A DNA stretch of 64,000 bases, taken from positions 620,001 through 684,000 of the forward strand of contig NC_134758.1 of assembly GCF_050436995.1 (NCBI RefSeq). Reading direction: 5' to 3'. Shown here piece after piece: positions 10,522 through 24,181 of this stretch; the stretch's first letter is position 1; each line of letters opens with the position of its first letter. Below the pieces are notes generated by a model. The model saw only the letters and a list, made by a program, of their open reading frames with translations, ran no database searches and was not told where the DNA came from. A program made the position numbers and the translations under genes. The stretch is from Anticarsia gemmatalis. Lineage: Eukaryota > Arthropoda > Insecta > Lepidoptera > Erebidae.

Positions 10522-13500
10522 TATGAAGGTGAAAACTTATGTAACAACTTCTTTATATTGGTATAAAGAAGCTGTCTTGATTTTCAAGTTGTATTTTGCT
10601 TTTGCGCAGCATTTAGTCTTCAGTCATAGATATTTCTGTCATTAATGGCTAATTATTAGACGTATCATAACCCACTAAATAGTCACCTCTGTAATATTAA
10701 CACTGTCGTGCAGACCAATTTCCCCCAACATTGTGAAATGGTTCACTTGTTAGCGTATCACTAATTTTATTACTCTACATTTTGTTGATGTACAATTTAT
10801 ATGGAATCTGACATGTATCTGTGAATTCGATGACTCTGCAAGATTTTATATTGAGGTCATGTTACCGATCCAGTTATAGAGAACATTTTAGATTTTGATC
10901 ATGTGATTCCTTATATTCACGTCTGTTGTACGAAAAGTAAAAATGTAAGTAGAGGTGATGCTGAGCTTTAGCTGCTAATATGAGTTGTCTCTTGTCAGAG
11001 AAAATGCTTGCAACCGTGAATGTTGTTTTCCTACACGTTGTAAAATTCTTGTTGGCTAATTAAGATATTTACAATTTATTAACACTATTTTTTTGAGCTT
11101 TAAGATTGCATAAGATTGACCGCAAAAAGTTTCAGGCAGCGGTAGATATCAGGGGAAGGTTTGTGATCTGGAATAGGGTTAGCACGGGTTGGTAATGAAT
11201 AGCACCTTGTCTAACACGGGAAGAAAACAAAACCTCGAGATCGATAGTTATAGAATATTATAGCTTGTATAATGAGCAGGATTAAAAATTATGGTAACGA
11301 AATGCGTGTACATTAACACTCTTCTGCCTACAAATATTCTAATTTATATTAGTAGGCAGAAACGTCTGGCTCCGGCGCCTTTAATCAACATCCAGAATTT
11401 CAAAGAGAGTGATCCAAAAATGACAGGTGTTGTAATAAATATAACTATTCACAATTTATTTACAACGCTTAATTAACTTGATTGGTATTATTAAGTGATT
11501 CCGTATAAGATAGTTTGTTAAATATTTATATGTATAGTTTTTCATCATCGTTACAGAGATAGTTATGTAAAGATCAATCAAGGATTGTTTACTCCTGGAC
11601 GGGCTTTTTCATTTTATTGATTAGTTCGTGATTAAGGTTTTAGAAGTTTATTTGATTAAGTATACTCGTAATCTAGGTGAGGAATTATAATTTTGCGTTG
11701 TTGAGTAACTAGCTAACAACGGTTAAACGTAAGTTAAATTTAACTAACTATATTGGTGTATTGAAAAAATAATGTCTGGCAAATATTTAGTATGTGTTAT
11801 AATATATTTCAGTTACGTTTTTTTCCTGTAGGTATAACTTATTTTGAGAGAGCAGCACTCAGGATTTTGATTTTTTTTTCCATTAAAAATAACTATTCTA
11901 TATTATGTTATATACTATGTCGTCATTTTACACCCACGTCGTTCTGTACAAAAAGGGTTTTCCTTAGAATAAACTGTCTCGATACTGATTTACAAGTACG
12001 GGTTCAATAATATTATTGAATTTCAAGAATATAATAACATAAGACATATCACATATAGGATGTATTACTCGACAGTCCAGCGAAGTTTAAATGAAACAGA
12101 TATTCATGCAGATTATTTATTTCCTGTTCCGTTTTACACAACACTCCCAATTTTTATACTAATTCTCAAAATAGCTCGGAAAACCGTGACGGCGATTACA
12201 TATTGAGATTGAGAGCGTGACGGTACTTATATGGACATATATAATAAATAGGCACTCCCTAGCATTGGACTGATTTAATTGCCAAAACGAATCACGCTTT
12301 AACAAACCGTTTACTGTAACGATCGACGATTATCATTTATAGAATATCATGTGGGGGTCTTGGATTCGAAACTGGGGTATGTCGCGGAAGAATATTTGCA
12401 TTAGAAATTAACAAAGGAATAATTTTAAATAATATTTCTTATATCGAATCCCTCTGCCGCTATTTGATGAGGCTTTTAACATTAGCATCATTTACAGACG
12501 GGGCAAGGTAAAGTTTTTGAACGCCTTTTAGTTAGTGTGATTGTCTAATTTGTTACACACTGAGTCTCTTTATGAAAAATGAAATGAAAATGAAAACGCG
12601 TTTATTAAAGTACAAAGTACAACAAGTTACAATGAGATCAGGACATCATACTACTAGTAGATTGTACATTTGAGTATAAAACTGCGGATACAGTGGTCCT
12701 AGGTATGCTTGCATTGTGGGGTCCCAGCTCTAAAATGCTAGGTTATGATTTTAAAATGTAGGACTAGGAGTAGTAATATATTGATCGGGCGACTGGAACT
12801 AGAATAAAAATTGATTAAAAAATACCCTCTCTAGTATTTGAGAAAACAAAGTAATGATGAAACAATATGTTAATTTAAACATAAAATAATGTAATTATGT
12901 TAAACGTATCGCAATTTTACATCGCGAGTTCATCACAAAAACAATGGCAAGCCATCATATATCGAAACAGGTGACTTTATAGACTCCAGGTGCAGCGCTA
13001 TCATGAATAAGTCATTAAGGTATCGTGACCTGTGACCCGTCTCAGAATCACATCAGTAAGGGTAACTCCACACGATAAGGCCGTAGTCGCTGCGCAAATA
13101 ATATATTCATGGTCACACAGGCACTGCGTTTACGTATCATACAACGACGCAAACGTAAGCACATTAATAAGTTTACCTTAAAGTTTTTCCTCAGGATGAC
13201 GAGAAGTCAGTGGGTAGGGTTTAATTACTTTCCCATTTTCTATAAGCGCGATTAGGTTTGTTACTGTTAGTGTATTTCAGTTGATAGTTCATGTGCAGGA
13301 CGGTTCTTGCTATATAACTTCATAATATATTATGTTGTTATCTGCTACATACCGTATTTCTGGTAAAAACATTTACATTGCTCCAGTTGAAGGTTGCATT
13401 TGCGGTCATAAGCTGTTGCATCCATGTCAGGCAGCCTGAGAAGATTATAGATATTTGTATGTAGATCGAGTGAAAACGCTACGTCCACGTAACGCTACCG

Positions 13501-14103
13501 CAACGCATTGTGAACAAGGTCTAATATTTCGGCCCGCGATCCTCCTATTATCGAAATGCTCGTTATTTTATATATTTGAAAGTGCGGCATTGGCGTTTTT
13601 TGTATAGTTATTTATCAATCGTTACGTCATTTGACAGTTTACAGTTAGTGATAAATAACTTGATAATAGAGTATTGGAATTTTGAGATGAGTTCGATGAG
13701 CGTTGAAAATGTTTTGTTTAAAAAATATTCGTATACTTGAAGCTACTCAAAGAAGAATAAAAGCAGCTCATATAAACATAGAAAGACATACTCAATGGAA
13801 AATTGACCAAGTACATCATTTTCATGTTCCGTTCTTTACAATTATTATTAATTAATAGCAATAGAAGTTGTTCAGGACCGACAACAAAACTTTTTTTACA
13901 TTAGAACTCTCAAAGCTTATATTTTATTTTAGAAGCTCGTGCAATCGGATTATATAAGTTGCATTAAATTTCCATATTACAAGATGAATAGTACAGTAGT
14001 TGACATAATAGCGGTTCACGTTGAACTACATAGTTGTTTAGGGCATGTCGGTCGTGCCGCGAGCTTCGTTGTTCTGTGACACAATGTACGATGATACATA
14101 CAC
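10522..14103. other. AT-rich non-coding, little recognised
   Basis: A short A-rich segment at about 12560-12680 (GAAATGAAAATGAAAACGCG and onwards) looks like a retrotransposon tail. The 13.07-13.17 and 13.48-13.52 kb patches are CG-richer, without a clear identity. Confidence 0.4.
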
Positions 14104-14150
14104 TCGATCAATACACTCTACCTACATGATAGGTAGCGTGTATTGATTGA
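14104..14150. repeat. 47-nt near-perfect inverted repeat
   Basis: The arms 14104-14124 and 14130-14150 pair over 21 positions with one mismatch and one G-T pair, with the loop CATGA. This is too short for an ordinary microRNA precursor, and more likely a foldback remnant. Confidence 0.7.
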
Positions 14151-16900
14151 TATATTTGTGTCTGAAGTGTAATGATTCGATAAACTAAATGTATTTTTGG
14201 ATGGTGTTTTAACATCGAAAGAGGAAACGATAAAAATATCTCCAATCTCCACAGTTTAATACAGTTCAGACGACACGACTTAAATTCATCTGTGCATATT
14301 CTTTATAATTGAAATCTTACTAAGCTAAAATATCTTAGACAAAATACTGTATTTAAGAGCTTTCTTCAACCGTCCTGTCGGTACTATATTGTTCTTTATA
14401 AAAAAAATTAAACATCTATGTAGCTTACAGCTATACATACTATTAATAACATTACTCAATACAGATTATAGTAGATAGCGATATTGGATATCGATCACAT
14501 TCCTTGATACATTCTCTGCGTCGAGTATTTCATTCAGCCGTATTAGTTACTACTGTGTGTATTCTTGACATCGCGTTATTCAAACAAAACCTGATATTCT
14601 CATAAATCTTCAAAAAGTAACAAAAACAAAGCCTACTTTGCATAGAAATTCCTCAAATGTTGGGCAATTTGTAAACAAAGCTATAATTATATCTCCCGCA
14701 TACTTGTAGTAGCATGTGATATATGATATAATAAAATATATACGTGCTCTACCGAAAGTAACCTCACTCTTATCTTGGGTCAAACGGAGGTAGCAGCTTC
14801 AAATTTATATGTTAGACCTTTCATATGACATGTTATAATATTTTGTAGCCTACTGTCCAGTAGAAAATTAACCGTGATAAAAGAAACTGATTATGTACCT
14901 ACTAACCGTCTTCAAAGAACATATGTTATAGTAAATAAAAGAGTAAAAAGTGAACTTCAGACAATTTTTCTTACTACCATTGAAAATTTCTTTTAATAAA
15001 ATGTAAGTTCGTGTGAGGCACCTGAAGATGTATGTCGAATAGACAGCGAAGTAAAACAACCGCCACCATTTAGGCAAAGAAAGGAAGAGAGATTGTTTAC
15101 CAACAAAGTATTTTCGAAATACATAACAACAGATTTAAAAATGAACTTTCACGTGAACGAACAAATTCTTAAACTAAAAAATAATTCTCAACAATCTACA
15201 CGACATTTTTTAAATTGCAACTGTCTTCATAAGCAGTTTCCACATTTGTCACTCGTCTTAAAAACCCGCAAAGTTCAAAAGTTCTAAAAAACCAGTAGTA
15301 ATACGATCCGGGCACGCTAAGAATCTACTCCTATTCACATAATTATATAAAATGCGTTATATTTACATAAAATATTAGTCTGTTTGTATATCTGTTTATC
15401 TGTAGCATTAGCATTATATTTTAGTTTTAATTAACATTCCAAATTAGTGGACCACTTTGATAATCGTTAATTACTAGACTAGTTTGAGAGTTGGATGGAC
15501 AATATGGAAGGTTCATAATTTTCTCTTGATGATCCGAATTGATAATGAAAATTGTGTTAAATATTTTACATTGATGCTTTAGTAAAGATACGTTTCTTAC
15601 AAAATGAGCATTATGTGTAATTAAGCGGTATTAATATGCAATATTTGAGTATTTGTCGACAGAAAACGATTTGATACTCATTTAGGTATGGATAACTTTT
15701 CAAAACAGAGTTAAAGCAGTGTAACATATTATGATAACATGTAAAACCAACAATGCCTATTTTTTTCTAAATTCTGTTTTAAAATATGCTTTCATCGCTT
15801 TGAGGTTTAGTTATAAATATGTATACCATATATTATGAATATTATATTCAAAATTACTCAAAATATTATAATAGATTATAAATAGGCACATTACTATTAA
15901 ACATTATAATTTTCTATCGATAACGCTTTATGACATCAAACTTACACAGTTATGTTACAGTTAAGCTTCTAAATTAGCTATATTTAACGATTATTTAATT
16001 AATGAATTATGATAAAATGATCGCCATTTATACTTAATTTTTCTATAAATTACTTGTTTAATGATTATAGAAATGTCTTAATATTTTGTTGCGAATAAAA
16101 CGAAATGATTATTTTTAATTGCATCATTAGATGATTATCTACTTTATAAGTAGGTGTCTATGATTGTGAGTAGTCTAGTATTTTTATAAATTTCTTGTTT
16201 TTTGATACGGATACAGTTTTGATTTAATTTTAATGTTATAGCTTAGAATATTAATAGTGCTCGTGTTACAACTGTCGCGGTGGTCTGAGAGCAGTGATCT
16301 TGTTATCAAAATAACTATTTTTATTGTATATGTTATAGATACATAGAAAAGTGGGCGTGATGACTAGTTCCTCCTATTGATTTTTAATGTGATCTAACTC
16401 CGTGTTTTACGCAGACAGGTGTGTCATTAAACAGGACCGTGTTTTGCTGATTGTTTTGGTTGAACGTCAAATTGAGCGAGCCTTTCGTCGTATTCTGCAA
16501 AATTTTATCCGAGCTACTTAGAATTCCTTAGTAGAATCCAGAACATCTTGATCGATCTTGAACTTCTGAATTTCTTATTGATTTCAAACCCGGTAGCCTT
16601 GCTTGGTTCTAAAGCAGGCATACTTAAAAGTAGACTGCTGAGCAAAGGACTTCTCCAGAAAGAGGGAGGAGTTTGGCATTGAATTCATATCTCTGACCAA
16701 GTGCAGCTTAGGGACGTTGCATGTCTTTTAAAAATGTGTTTTGCCTAAAAGTTGTTTATTGTAATTGCATACTGAAAATTACGTATTATTCATATTGACG
16801 TAGAGAGAACGAACCCACCATCAAAACTGATTCTAACATCTGCAAAATTCAAATGATTATAACGTGTGCAATTACAAAAATTGCACAATAACAAACATAT
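14151..16900. other. AT-rich non-coding, LINE scrap only
   Basis: TGCTGAGCAAAGGACTTCTC at about 16638 is the reverse complement of the usual lepidopteran LINE 3' end. Nothing else was recognised, and the small frames at 14868 (-) and 15093 (+) are low-complexity. Confidence 0.45.
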
Positions 16901-17095
16901 CGGCCGAAAAAGCATCTTGTAGTGTGAGTGCGCGTGACCCGCGCCTCGGGGTCATGACCCGAGCGGTATTAATTACGTCGCGTGCCATTTCCAGTGTTTC
17001 TGAGATGCGCTTGCGCAACCGTGTGCTTGTGTGGGTGATTCGACTGATTGGGTGTGTGATCCGGTTGATGGGCTATGTATTATGTCTGTAATTAT
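16901..17095. promoter_or_regulatory. isolated CpG-rich patch with palindrome
   Basis: About 190 bp of distinctly GC- and CpG-rich sequence in an AT-rich background. It contains the perfect palindrome GGGTCATGACCC (16949-16960), two GGTCA-type nuclear-receptor half sites with no spacer, and TGCGCTTGCGCA. A small frame here (16864-17091) has no family resemblance. Confidence 0.3.
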
Positions 17096-17352
17096 TAGTT
17101 TCCTTATACGCAGATGCTGTCGGCGACATTTTTCGAAAGGACATGCAAAGTATTTAGCGCCGTTCGGTTTATGTATACGTATGTAAGTGGGGACGAAGAA
17201 AAAGATGTGCCATATTATGCCTTCATCGTAGAATGGTATCGTAACGTAGTGTTGTGTAGTTCTTTATATAAATGAAGCGAAAAACAGAGTATCAAAGTTT
17301 ATTGTGTTAGGTATACATTTTCAAACATTTGTAACTAAAGTATCGTAAAAAA

Positions 17353-17395
17353 GCACTATTCTAAAATAAGTGTACTACTTATTTTGGAATAGTGC
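17353..17395. repeat. 43-nt inverted repeat
   Basis: The 19-nt arms GCACTATTCTAAAATAAGT and ACTTATTTTGGAATAGTGC differ at one base, which still allows G-U pairing in RNA. The loop is 5 nt. Probably a foldback scrap. Confidence 0.7.
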
Positions 17396-18334
17396 AACCA
17401 CAGGCTTTCTTAGAATTAGCTTTCTTTCATCATTGGCATTGAAAACATATTTTGCAAGTACTTAAACTTGCAAAATAAATACAAACAAACTCATGGTAGC
17501 TGTAACATTTTAATTTAACTCCTTTCCTCTTAAATCCGAACTAATCACATCATAAACGTATCGAGTTAACTGATTGCATATAATTATCAATTTGCTCGCT
17601 TGTCGGTTCACGCGACGAGGCCAATGTTCTATGATAGAGCGAGAAATCCGATATACAAAGCTAAGAAAAGAAAGAGATGGAAATGTAAGCATAAAAATAA
17701 CGGTGCACATTTTCGGGAGGCTTTTAGTGGAAAATTGGCGGTAAATATGTGTATGCACGATTGTAAAAGGATCATCCAATAAGTAATATTTGTTCATGAC
17801 TGGCTTACGCTACTGACTTCGCTCGTTTGATTTTCCAACGACGCTAAAAATACTGACATTCAAATATTTATGCCACGCTTTGTTTCACTTATGGATGTAT
17901 TAATAAAGTCCTTGTTAGGTTTCTTTTCAAATTACTATAACTTCTACAAATTCTTTGCGTTATCCCAATACTAGGCAAAGTTCTCCCATGATGTCCATTC
18001 CACTCAATCTTTTATTTCAACTTACTAAAATACGTTTTTTTTGATCCTATGTCAGTGTTCGGCATCGGTTTATTTATAATAATGTTTCCTGAATAAAAAG
18101 CACAGGAACAAACAAACAAAGTTCATCTCTTAACTATCTGAAAACATCCAAAGTTAGAGTACCGTCGGTATGGTTTGTAGATGATTGATTACGACGTGTT
18201 AGAGGCGATCTTGTTTGTCACGCGAACGTCAATGTACGTCACGGGTACGTCTGATACGTGTTAATACTGTTAACGGAATATACAGGAACTAATTGTGTAT
18301 ACATACCAGTGTATCGCGGGAAAATTTGTGGAGT
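17396..18334. other. non-coding, nothing recognised
   Basis: Overlapping small frames on both strands at 17510-17797 have no domain resemblance. Confidence 0.45.
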
Positions 18335-18590
18335 TCTATCTAACGTATGGTTAGTGGTCAACCTAGTGTCAAAGTGGTTCAAGCCGCCCGAAAAGCCTTT
18401 GACATGGCTTAACGATTGTCATCTTTGACAACAACCGGGACCGACTTTTTATGTGCCTTCTGAAGCATGGAGACGCTTAGTTCAAATACCACTATGCGGT
18501 CACCCATCTATGGAATGACCGAGCCAACGGTTGCTTAACCCACAGATCGTTTACCGACCGGACAACACAACTGTCTATGAGCGCCTCAAA
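18335..18590 (-). mobile_element. 5S-rRNA-like SINE, full-length copy
   Basis: On the minus strand it reads GCGCTCATAGACAGTTG, GATCTGTGGGTTAAGCAACC, CATAGATGGGTGACCGC, GTCGGTCCCGGTTGTTGTC and a 3' end CATACGTTAG. TTAAGCAAC preserves the 5S A box better than the copy at 7632. Confidence 0.82.
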
Positions 18591-20060
18591 TTCATTTCGA
18601 TTAGTGAAATTTTAAGTCTATGACATAGCGTGGATAGTACACCAGGTAAAACAGGTGACAGGTATGGTTATTTCAGTAGTTTGACATGCAGAGTTGTTAG
18701 ACATATATAAAAATCTTTGTTAGTTCAAAGTCCAGTGTTAAATTTGTTAAAACTGTTCAGAGTTCCCATTGATCAGATATTGCTAGTGTAACATGTTGCG
18801 GATATCAGTACGTTGTGGGTAATTATTTTTGAACGTCTCAAGGCTGTATAATTAGAAATGTGAATTAATACGCAAAGATACTATAGAAGTTTTATCTTGG
18901 TTTAAGGGTAAAGGGTTGCTACGGGTTCTGCACAAATAACAATTAATAAACGGTAGCGATAGAGGAAAATCATCACGTTCAGTCCAAGGTTCATAGTACA
19001 ACCACGGCTAGTAGTCACGGTTTGCTTGCACCTCGTACAATTCCGAGAACCAAATCCACAAATTTCCCTGTCACAAAACCGGTCGTATATTTAAAATAGA
19101 AATATTATAGATTTTCATAAGCGAGCGTTTGAAACGTAAGAGTTATAGCGCAGTTGCGTTTAATAGTTAATAGTTAATACAGTCGCATGTGAGCGGCCGA
19201 GCCTTGACCCGAAGACATGAGCACAGGCACATCTCCGCACCTACGCGTATAGATGCTGGATGTGACATTTGTATTAGAATACTGAAAACTACTCAAGAAT
19301 TCGGTATTTAATAATAAAAATTTTTGGTATTTATATAATTTTGTTTCTTAAATTTTGCTTCTGTATGAGTTTATACGGGTATTTTGTTCATAATAATAGT
19401 TGAAATATCCGAAAGGGACCAGGGTCTTTTACTAATATAATTAGCTGAATAGGGAATTTAAACTTTCGCGATTTATGTTTAGAGAATCACAAGATTGAAA
19501 GAAGGAAGGCTATGTTTGATAACATGTCTTTAAACCCTTATCTTTAGCTCTGATTATTTTCGATGAAAGTGCCTGAAAACAATTTACAAAAATATGACTT
19601 CATCAAATTAAAAAAGTAAGCAAATTAGAAAGTAAACATACTTTAACTATTTACGTTTGTCTATACTCATATATTTTAAAACACATCAATACGGAATAGT
19701 TTACTCAGAACTAAATTAGCCATAGTTTATTAAGAAATGAACTTACCCATTCATAAATCTTAGAATCACATCCAGTGTACAAACATCTATACATTAGACA
19801 CAGTATCGCAAGAGTATCCACTTGTGTAACAGTAGTAAACTCGACTCACAATAACCGCCGTGTTATAGGTCACTCCGTATACTTGAATACATCATTACTA
19901 GCTTAGCCTTAACTCCTCCAATAACTTACCATATTTTTAATTTGATAGGTTTAGTATAAAAAGTATTGCTCTAAAACGGCCTGCTAAACCAGAACTCCGG
20001 GTTTAAAAATGTCTTTCAAAGACAAACATGCAAAAGTTTGTCATGTTGTTTACCCTATTC
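18591..20060. other. AT-rich non-coding, nothing recognised
   Basis: No gene, RNA gene or clear repeat was seen. Confidence 0.45.
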
Positions 20061-20096
20061 TTACTGTAAGGTTATGCATTCATAACCTTACAGTAA
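20061..20096. repeat. 36-nt perfect hairpin
   Basis: TTACTGTAAGGTTATG (20061-20076) is followed, after CATT, by its exact complement (20081-20096). There is no T-run to suggest a terminator and no known element. Confidence 0.75.
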
Positions 20097-20188
20097 GAGT
20101 AAGTAGTTCTAAGAGCGTAGTGGAGTGAAGCCTTGGTACTCAGTAGTGGGACGGCTTTATTACAGTTTTTACTTTTATTAGTTGTTTA

Positions 20189-20414
20189 CTGAAGAGTTTG
20201 TTTGTTTGAACGCGCTAATCTCAGAAACTACTGGTCCGATTTGAAAAATTCTTTCAGTGTTAGATAGCCCATTTATCGAGGAAGGTTATAGACTATATAT
20301 CATCACGCTACGACTAATAGGAGCAGAGTACCAGTAAAAAATGTTACAAAAACGGGTAAAATGTTGACCCATTCTCTCTTATGTGACGCAAGCGAAGTTG
20401 CGCGGGTTAGCTAG
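20189..20414 (+). mobile_element. non-autonomous Helitron, 5'-truncated
   Basis: It lacks the TCTATACTAATA head and has three TTTG units. It keeps the body and the complete 3' end GCGCGGGTTAGCTAG, followed by T. It matches 29357-29627. Confidence 0.85.
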
Positions 20415-20562
20415 TAAAGTATATGTTCTATACTAAAATTACAGATACTTTTAGAGCAACTGTAAGTCATGAAATCTAAGCTTGGTTGTTTATATTCTAC
20501 CACTAATTTGGCTGTTTGACCATTATATATAGAGTAGATACAAAAATATTTATTATATAACA

Positions 20563-20690
20563 GGGCATGCAAAGTCCCCAACCCGCACTTGGCCAGCGTG
20601 GTGGACTCAAGGCCTAACCCCTCCCCCTCGTTTGGGAGGAGACCCTTGCCCTGCAGTGGGACACATATGGGTTATTAAAAAAAAAATATA
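20563..20690 (+). mobile_element. LINE 3'-tail fragment
   Basis: Same family as 4738-4857, with GGGCATGCAAAGTCCC, GGCCAGCGTGG, GGGAGGAGACCCTTGCCCTG and CAGTGGGACA, ending in an A-run. It contains no coding frame. Confidence 0.8.
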
Positions 20691-21342
20691 TAACAAAAGA
20701 CAACACGCCTCATCTTATATCTCTGCTCAAACAAGTCTTAGTAGAAGGAAACTAAAGTTCTAATTTAGTAAATCATTTAAAAAAAAAACTACTTTTCTTT
20801 ATCCACATTTATACATGTCCGAACATTATAAGCAAGATTTAGATTTACAGCAATCATTTAATCAATACTAAATTAATCTTATTTTATAGCTACGCTTTTC
20901 ATTGCAATATCTTTAATACAAGTGATGGCAAATTGCATGTTTTATATTTTCTTTATGGTTTTAACATTTATGCTGCTTTAGAAATATGTAATAGTTCAAT
21001 AGTTTTGAAAAGGTTGCTATAATTCGCGTTCTAGATCGTAGTAAGTGTTACGGCGAGAGCTTAGGTCTGTTCCTAAATTGAGAATGTGTGTGCTTGACGT
21101 TACAATTTTCAGAAAATAAGCTTCAAAAATACATTAGGTTTCGATACAATTTTGACACAAGTAATTAGTTGATATGATAGAATAGACTTACTTTTGAGTT
21201 TTGTATATACGATTAAAACGAAATTATTATTGGCGTGTTTTGGTCTCTGCCGGTCTCTTTTCGGGAGGAAGGCATAATTTTGTATGTATGTTGAAATTTT
21301 GGCTCCGTGACCAATTTAGTTTTAGGTAAATTAAACATTGAG
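20691..21342. other. AT-rich non-coding, nothing recognised
   Basis: A segment near 21240-21290 (CTCTGCC, then TTTTGTATGTATG) resembles a scrap of a widespread lepidopteran repeat. Similar scraps occur near 53.1, 54.0 and 55.7 kb. Confidence 0.4.
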
Positions 21343-21450
21343 TCCGATGGATGAGGGCGGCCCAGGACCGGTCCTATTGGCGCTCGATGGGGGAGGCCTT
21401 TGTCCAGCAGTGGACGATTCCCGGCTGAGATGATGATGATGATGATGAAA
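21343..21450 (+). mobile_element. LINE 3' end with GAT microsatellite
   Basis: GGGGGAGGCCTTTGTCCAGC, then AGTGGACGATTCCCGGCTGA and ATGATGATGATGATGATG: the standard 3' end and microsatellite tail of a lepidopteran non-LTR element. Confidence 0.8.
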
Positions 21451-24140
21451 TTAAACATTTCAAAAACATGTTTCGTTCTGTTTTCTCAATGTTGATAACA
21501 AAAGCCTTTATTTACTAGCCTACCCTTTCCACGATGCTGTACAAGTCCTGCCAAGTATTCTTGATATTACAATATTTTGAAACGTTTTCAAATACTACAT
21601 TTACCGAGCATGATACTCGTATTTGTATTAAACTTACAATATGTTCACAACACGATGTTTTACTTAACATAGTGAAGTAACAGTTTTGTCATGGAGGTGC
21701 CGGTTGGCGACCAAAGGTCGTGGGTTCAACTCCGGTGTTATATGGTCACTCCCATACAATAAATATGACGAAATCTAACACACGAGCATTAAATCATTAC
21801 TTTTATGAAAGAAGTTTGAATATATGAACTAAACTAAGTGCCTAGATGGCCTTAGTTTTGTTACAGTTAAAATAATTTGGTATGATTTTCTCTGTATGAA
21901 TTGATTGTAATTGTAATTTGTAAGGGCCGTCTTTTCAATCAGCGTATAATTTTTAGTAATGGTTATAAAGTCAAGTTAAAAGCAGCAGTTGGTTTTGATA
22001 CTCAAATTGCACCCAGAATTTTGGTATTTATAGTAATTTTCTATAACGTAACAATGTGTGTAGAATATCAAAACAGTTTTTCCGATAATAGCTTTTCTAT
22101 AAGCGAGAAAGCTGTTTCTTAGTCAGGCTATCTCGCTTACTAGCCACCATCCCGTTTCATTAACTTTATTAAATAAAAACACGGGTCTGAAATGTTGTAC
22201 TATATTTCTTTGGAGTATACAAGGAAAAATTACATCTCAAACCATTAATCCTTGCCCCTGATCCTATGAATGAAATATACTCAACAAAAACTTGTTTTTA
22301 ATCGAAAATGTATTAATGGCTAAAGCGCAGGAATCTTGCCATTATGCTGAACGCTTTTTACACCAATATATACAAACTTTTTGCAACAATATCACCATAT
22401 AAAGGCTATGTTTTAAAAATAATGAGTGGCCACGTTGCGCACGCGCAGCAGGACCTTGATATATGAGGACAGGGGACATAGATCACCCTGTAGGTACTTT
22501 CGTCTGCAGGACAAAGAGTGCGGGCTTTTCGTTAGTCAATTATTTATGGGGTAGCTCTTACAGCGGTTTTGAAAGAGAAATTAGTACGGACATGACGAGT
22601 CCGTGTTATTTGGTAAGTTGGTAATTTGTTAAATTAAATTATTGCAGATGAAGTTACCGATTTTTAGTGCTTGATACCTTAAAATTCAAAGAGCGATTCG
22701 TGGCTATACTGAAATTGTATAAGTTGCAGCTTAAAAAAATAGCGTGTTTATTTTTGGGATATGCCTATCTCCTATTCTAAATACGATTCTTAGTTAAGCT
22801 ATCTTAATATTGTGGCTGTGAGTAAGATATTTAACCAAAGTACAGTCATTTTTGAAAGCCAGCTTTAATGAAAGCGGCTTCTGTTGTACAGAGCTGAGTC
22901 TCTTCGTATTGCGGAGAATGCGCAAAAAGCTTAACCGGTAGTTTTTAAGAAAAACTTAATTCTTATCGTAAGCTTTTGAATCCAGGCCCTTAAAAATAGT
23001 AATTTTTTTAATAAATTGCTCTAAAAAAGCAGTTGTGGTAAAGGCAGTATTCATTCCTAAGGTTCAAGCCTTATCACATCTTTCAAATACTCTAAGGTAT
23101 ACAAACTTTCTTGAAAGAAACTTTTTATCGTAGCGTTAATTAGATAAGCTTAGTTCCGGACACGAACCGGTATGTTTCAGTTATTTCTGTAACAGTATTT
23201 ATTAAGAGTAATGACATCATCTTTTTTTAGTATCGTGAATATTATCTTTAAATTTGATTAAAGCGTTAACATTTTATCAGCAGGGCAATATGAGTAAAGT
23301 CAATTTTGTGGTCCGATACATACTTTTATACCGTTTTACCAATTTTTTAGAGAATTTCGCAGTAACTTTTCGCAACAAATACTGCTACATTCAATTGATA
23401 ATTCAAATTAAATTATCTACAAAGGACCTTAAGGGTTAGGTTTAGATTTTAACAAGAAAAAATTGTCTAGAGCTAGAGAAAGTTTTTCGTCCTCGTAGAG
23501 ATGAGTAGGTACTTTCTTTTCAGTAAACACACGCAGAAAGACTGCTCTAGAAATCAAAGCTAATATATCAGGATTGTAAATACACTACAATTGCAGTTTG
23601 TGTTTTAAGAATGACCATATAGAATGATTCTCATTTCGTTAACTCGTAGGTAACGCGAGAGTGTTATAACCTAGGTACGTTTGATGAATGAATGAGTGAA
23701 GGCATGAATGAAGTAATGAATTAGCACATAGACTGAACGATTGACAACTGAATGCTAGGATTTATTTGCGATGTGACGTAAATTGAAATATTTGTTTTTC
23801 ATTACTTGTTCATGTCAAGATTTTTTCTACAAAAGTTATTTGTTTGAACCTTTTGTGTAAATAAGGAAAATTGTTACTTTAATTGACATTAATCTATTTG
23901 AAAGATAACTTTGCTGATCATGATAATCTTAACGCTTTATTGAATGAACAAAATATATTTTTTTATTAACCTTAATGACCATTGACGCCAGTGGTTATCC
24001 CATTCAACATTTTATTTTTTCTTTGAAATGTATCAGTGTTCAGTGAGTAATAAAAGTCTGCAAAAATATATCTTTAGTTTTCTATAGTTAAAAAGTTAAT
24101 TCACAATTCTGTTTCAGATTACATTAATATATTTATTTAT

Positions 24141-24181
24141 CTTTGATTTTCAACATCAAAGATTTTTCAAAAATCTTTGAT
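24141..24181. promoter_or_regulatory. three TCF/LEF-type sites in 41 bp
   Basis: CTTTGAT at 24141-24147, its reverse ATCAAAG at 24155-24161, and CTTTGAT at 24175-24181. This is the core recognised by TCF/Pangolin in Wnt signalling. The inverted arrangement also forms two nested hairpins, so a structural origin is possible. Confidence 0.35.
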
